Assembly (NCBI GenBank): GCA_035942915.1
Contig: DASZCR010000295.1
Location: 1 to 33,754 of the forward strand
DNA length: 33,754 nt
Source of the DNA: DASZCR01 sp035942915
GTDB taxonomy: Bacteria > Acidobacteriota > Blastocatellia > Pyrinomonadales > Pyrinomonadaceae
Direction: 5' to 3'
The notes beneath the pieces were generated by a model, which made no database searches, had not been told where the DNA came from, and worked only from the letters and a program-made list of their open reading frames with translations. Shown piece after piece: positions 33,704 through 33,754 of the stretch (the first letter of the stretch is position 1; each line of letters begins with the position of its first letter). A program made the position numbers and the translations under genes.

Positions 33704-33754
33704 CGAAGACAGCGTTCAGGCACGATGGCGACCGCCAGCGCGACCCTTGAGGCT

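Noticed and set aside
33725..33754. Start of a plus-strand gene (MATASATLEA)
   Set aside because: Only ten codons are visible before the window ends and no ribosome-binding site precedes the ATG.

Overview
The window is GC-rich (roughly 65 %), densely packed bacterial chromosome carrying mostly housekeeping and signalling genes on both strands. No tRNA, rRNA, CRISPR array, insertion sequence or phage gene was seen. Gene content and style (S8 protease with Gly-Tyr-Leu-Leu repeats, thioredoxin-NHL fusion, HEAT protein in a chemosensory operon, cdaA-cdaR-glmM, dnaG-rpoD, heptanucleotide repeats between genes) suggest an Acidobacteriota member, probably Blastocatellia-like. That placement is inference; no marker was compared with a database.

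Layout. 1-5.6 kb: a rhomboid protease (minus, cut by the window edge) divergent from a secreted subtilisin-like protease, then a membrane HD-GYP/GAF signalling protein. 5.6-7.8 kb: an exported thioredoxin/NHL protein (minus), convergent with the HD-GYP gene. 8.0-13.1 kb: a plus-strand chemosensory operon cheW - HEAT-repeat gene - cheR - cheB, without cheA in view. 13.3-21.4 kb: mutS2, dnaG, rpoD and a radical SAM gene, closed by a strong terminator. 21.5-24.6 kb (minus): an M3-peptidase-like gene whose zinc-binding histidines are replaced, overlapping aroB, followed by a small membrane protein. 24.7-24.9 kb: a gene-free stretch with a promoter-like sequence, three consecutive stem-loops and a U-rich terminator, the best candidate for an undescribed RNA. 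25.0-29.4 kb (minus): a cation efflux gene followed by cdaA-cdaR-glmM, the c-di-AMP/cell-wall precursor module. 29.5-33.6 kb (minus): FHA-GAF-adenylate cyclase, an MreB-family gene without mreC/mreD, and a site-2-type M50 protease with CBS domains.

Two themes stand out. First, signalling: the window holds predicted c-di-AMP synthesis (CdaA), c-di-GMP turnover (HD-GYP) and cAMP synthesis (class III cyclase), plus chemoreceptor adaptation enzymes (CheR/CheB) and two intramembrane proteases. Second, a family of intergenic repeats made of heptamers (TGATAGG and variants) in one arm and their reverse complement in the other, around a short shared core. Four large copies sit exactly at gene ends, where they supply or touch the stop codon of the upstream gene and take the place of an obvious ribosome-binding site for the next gene. 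Apart from the repeats and RNA-like structures, most of the window is orderly core genome.
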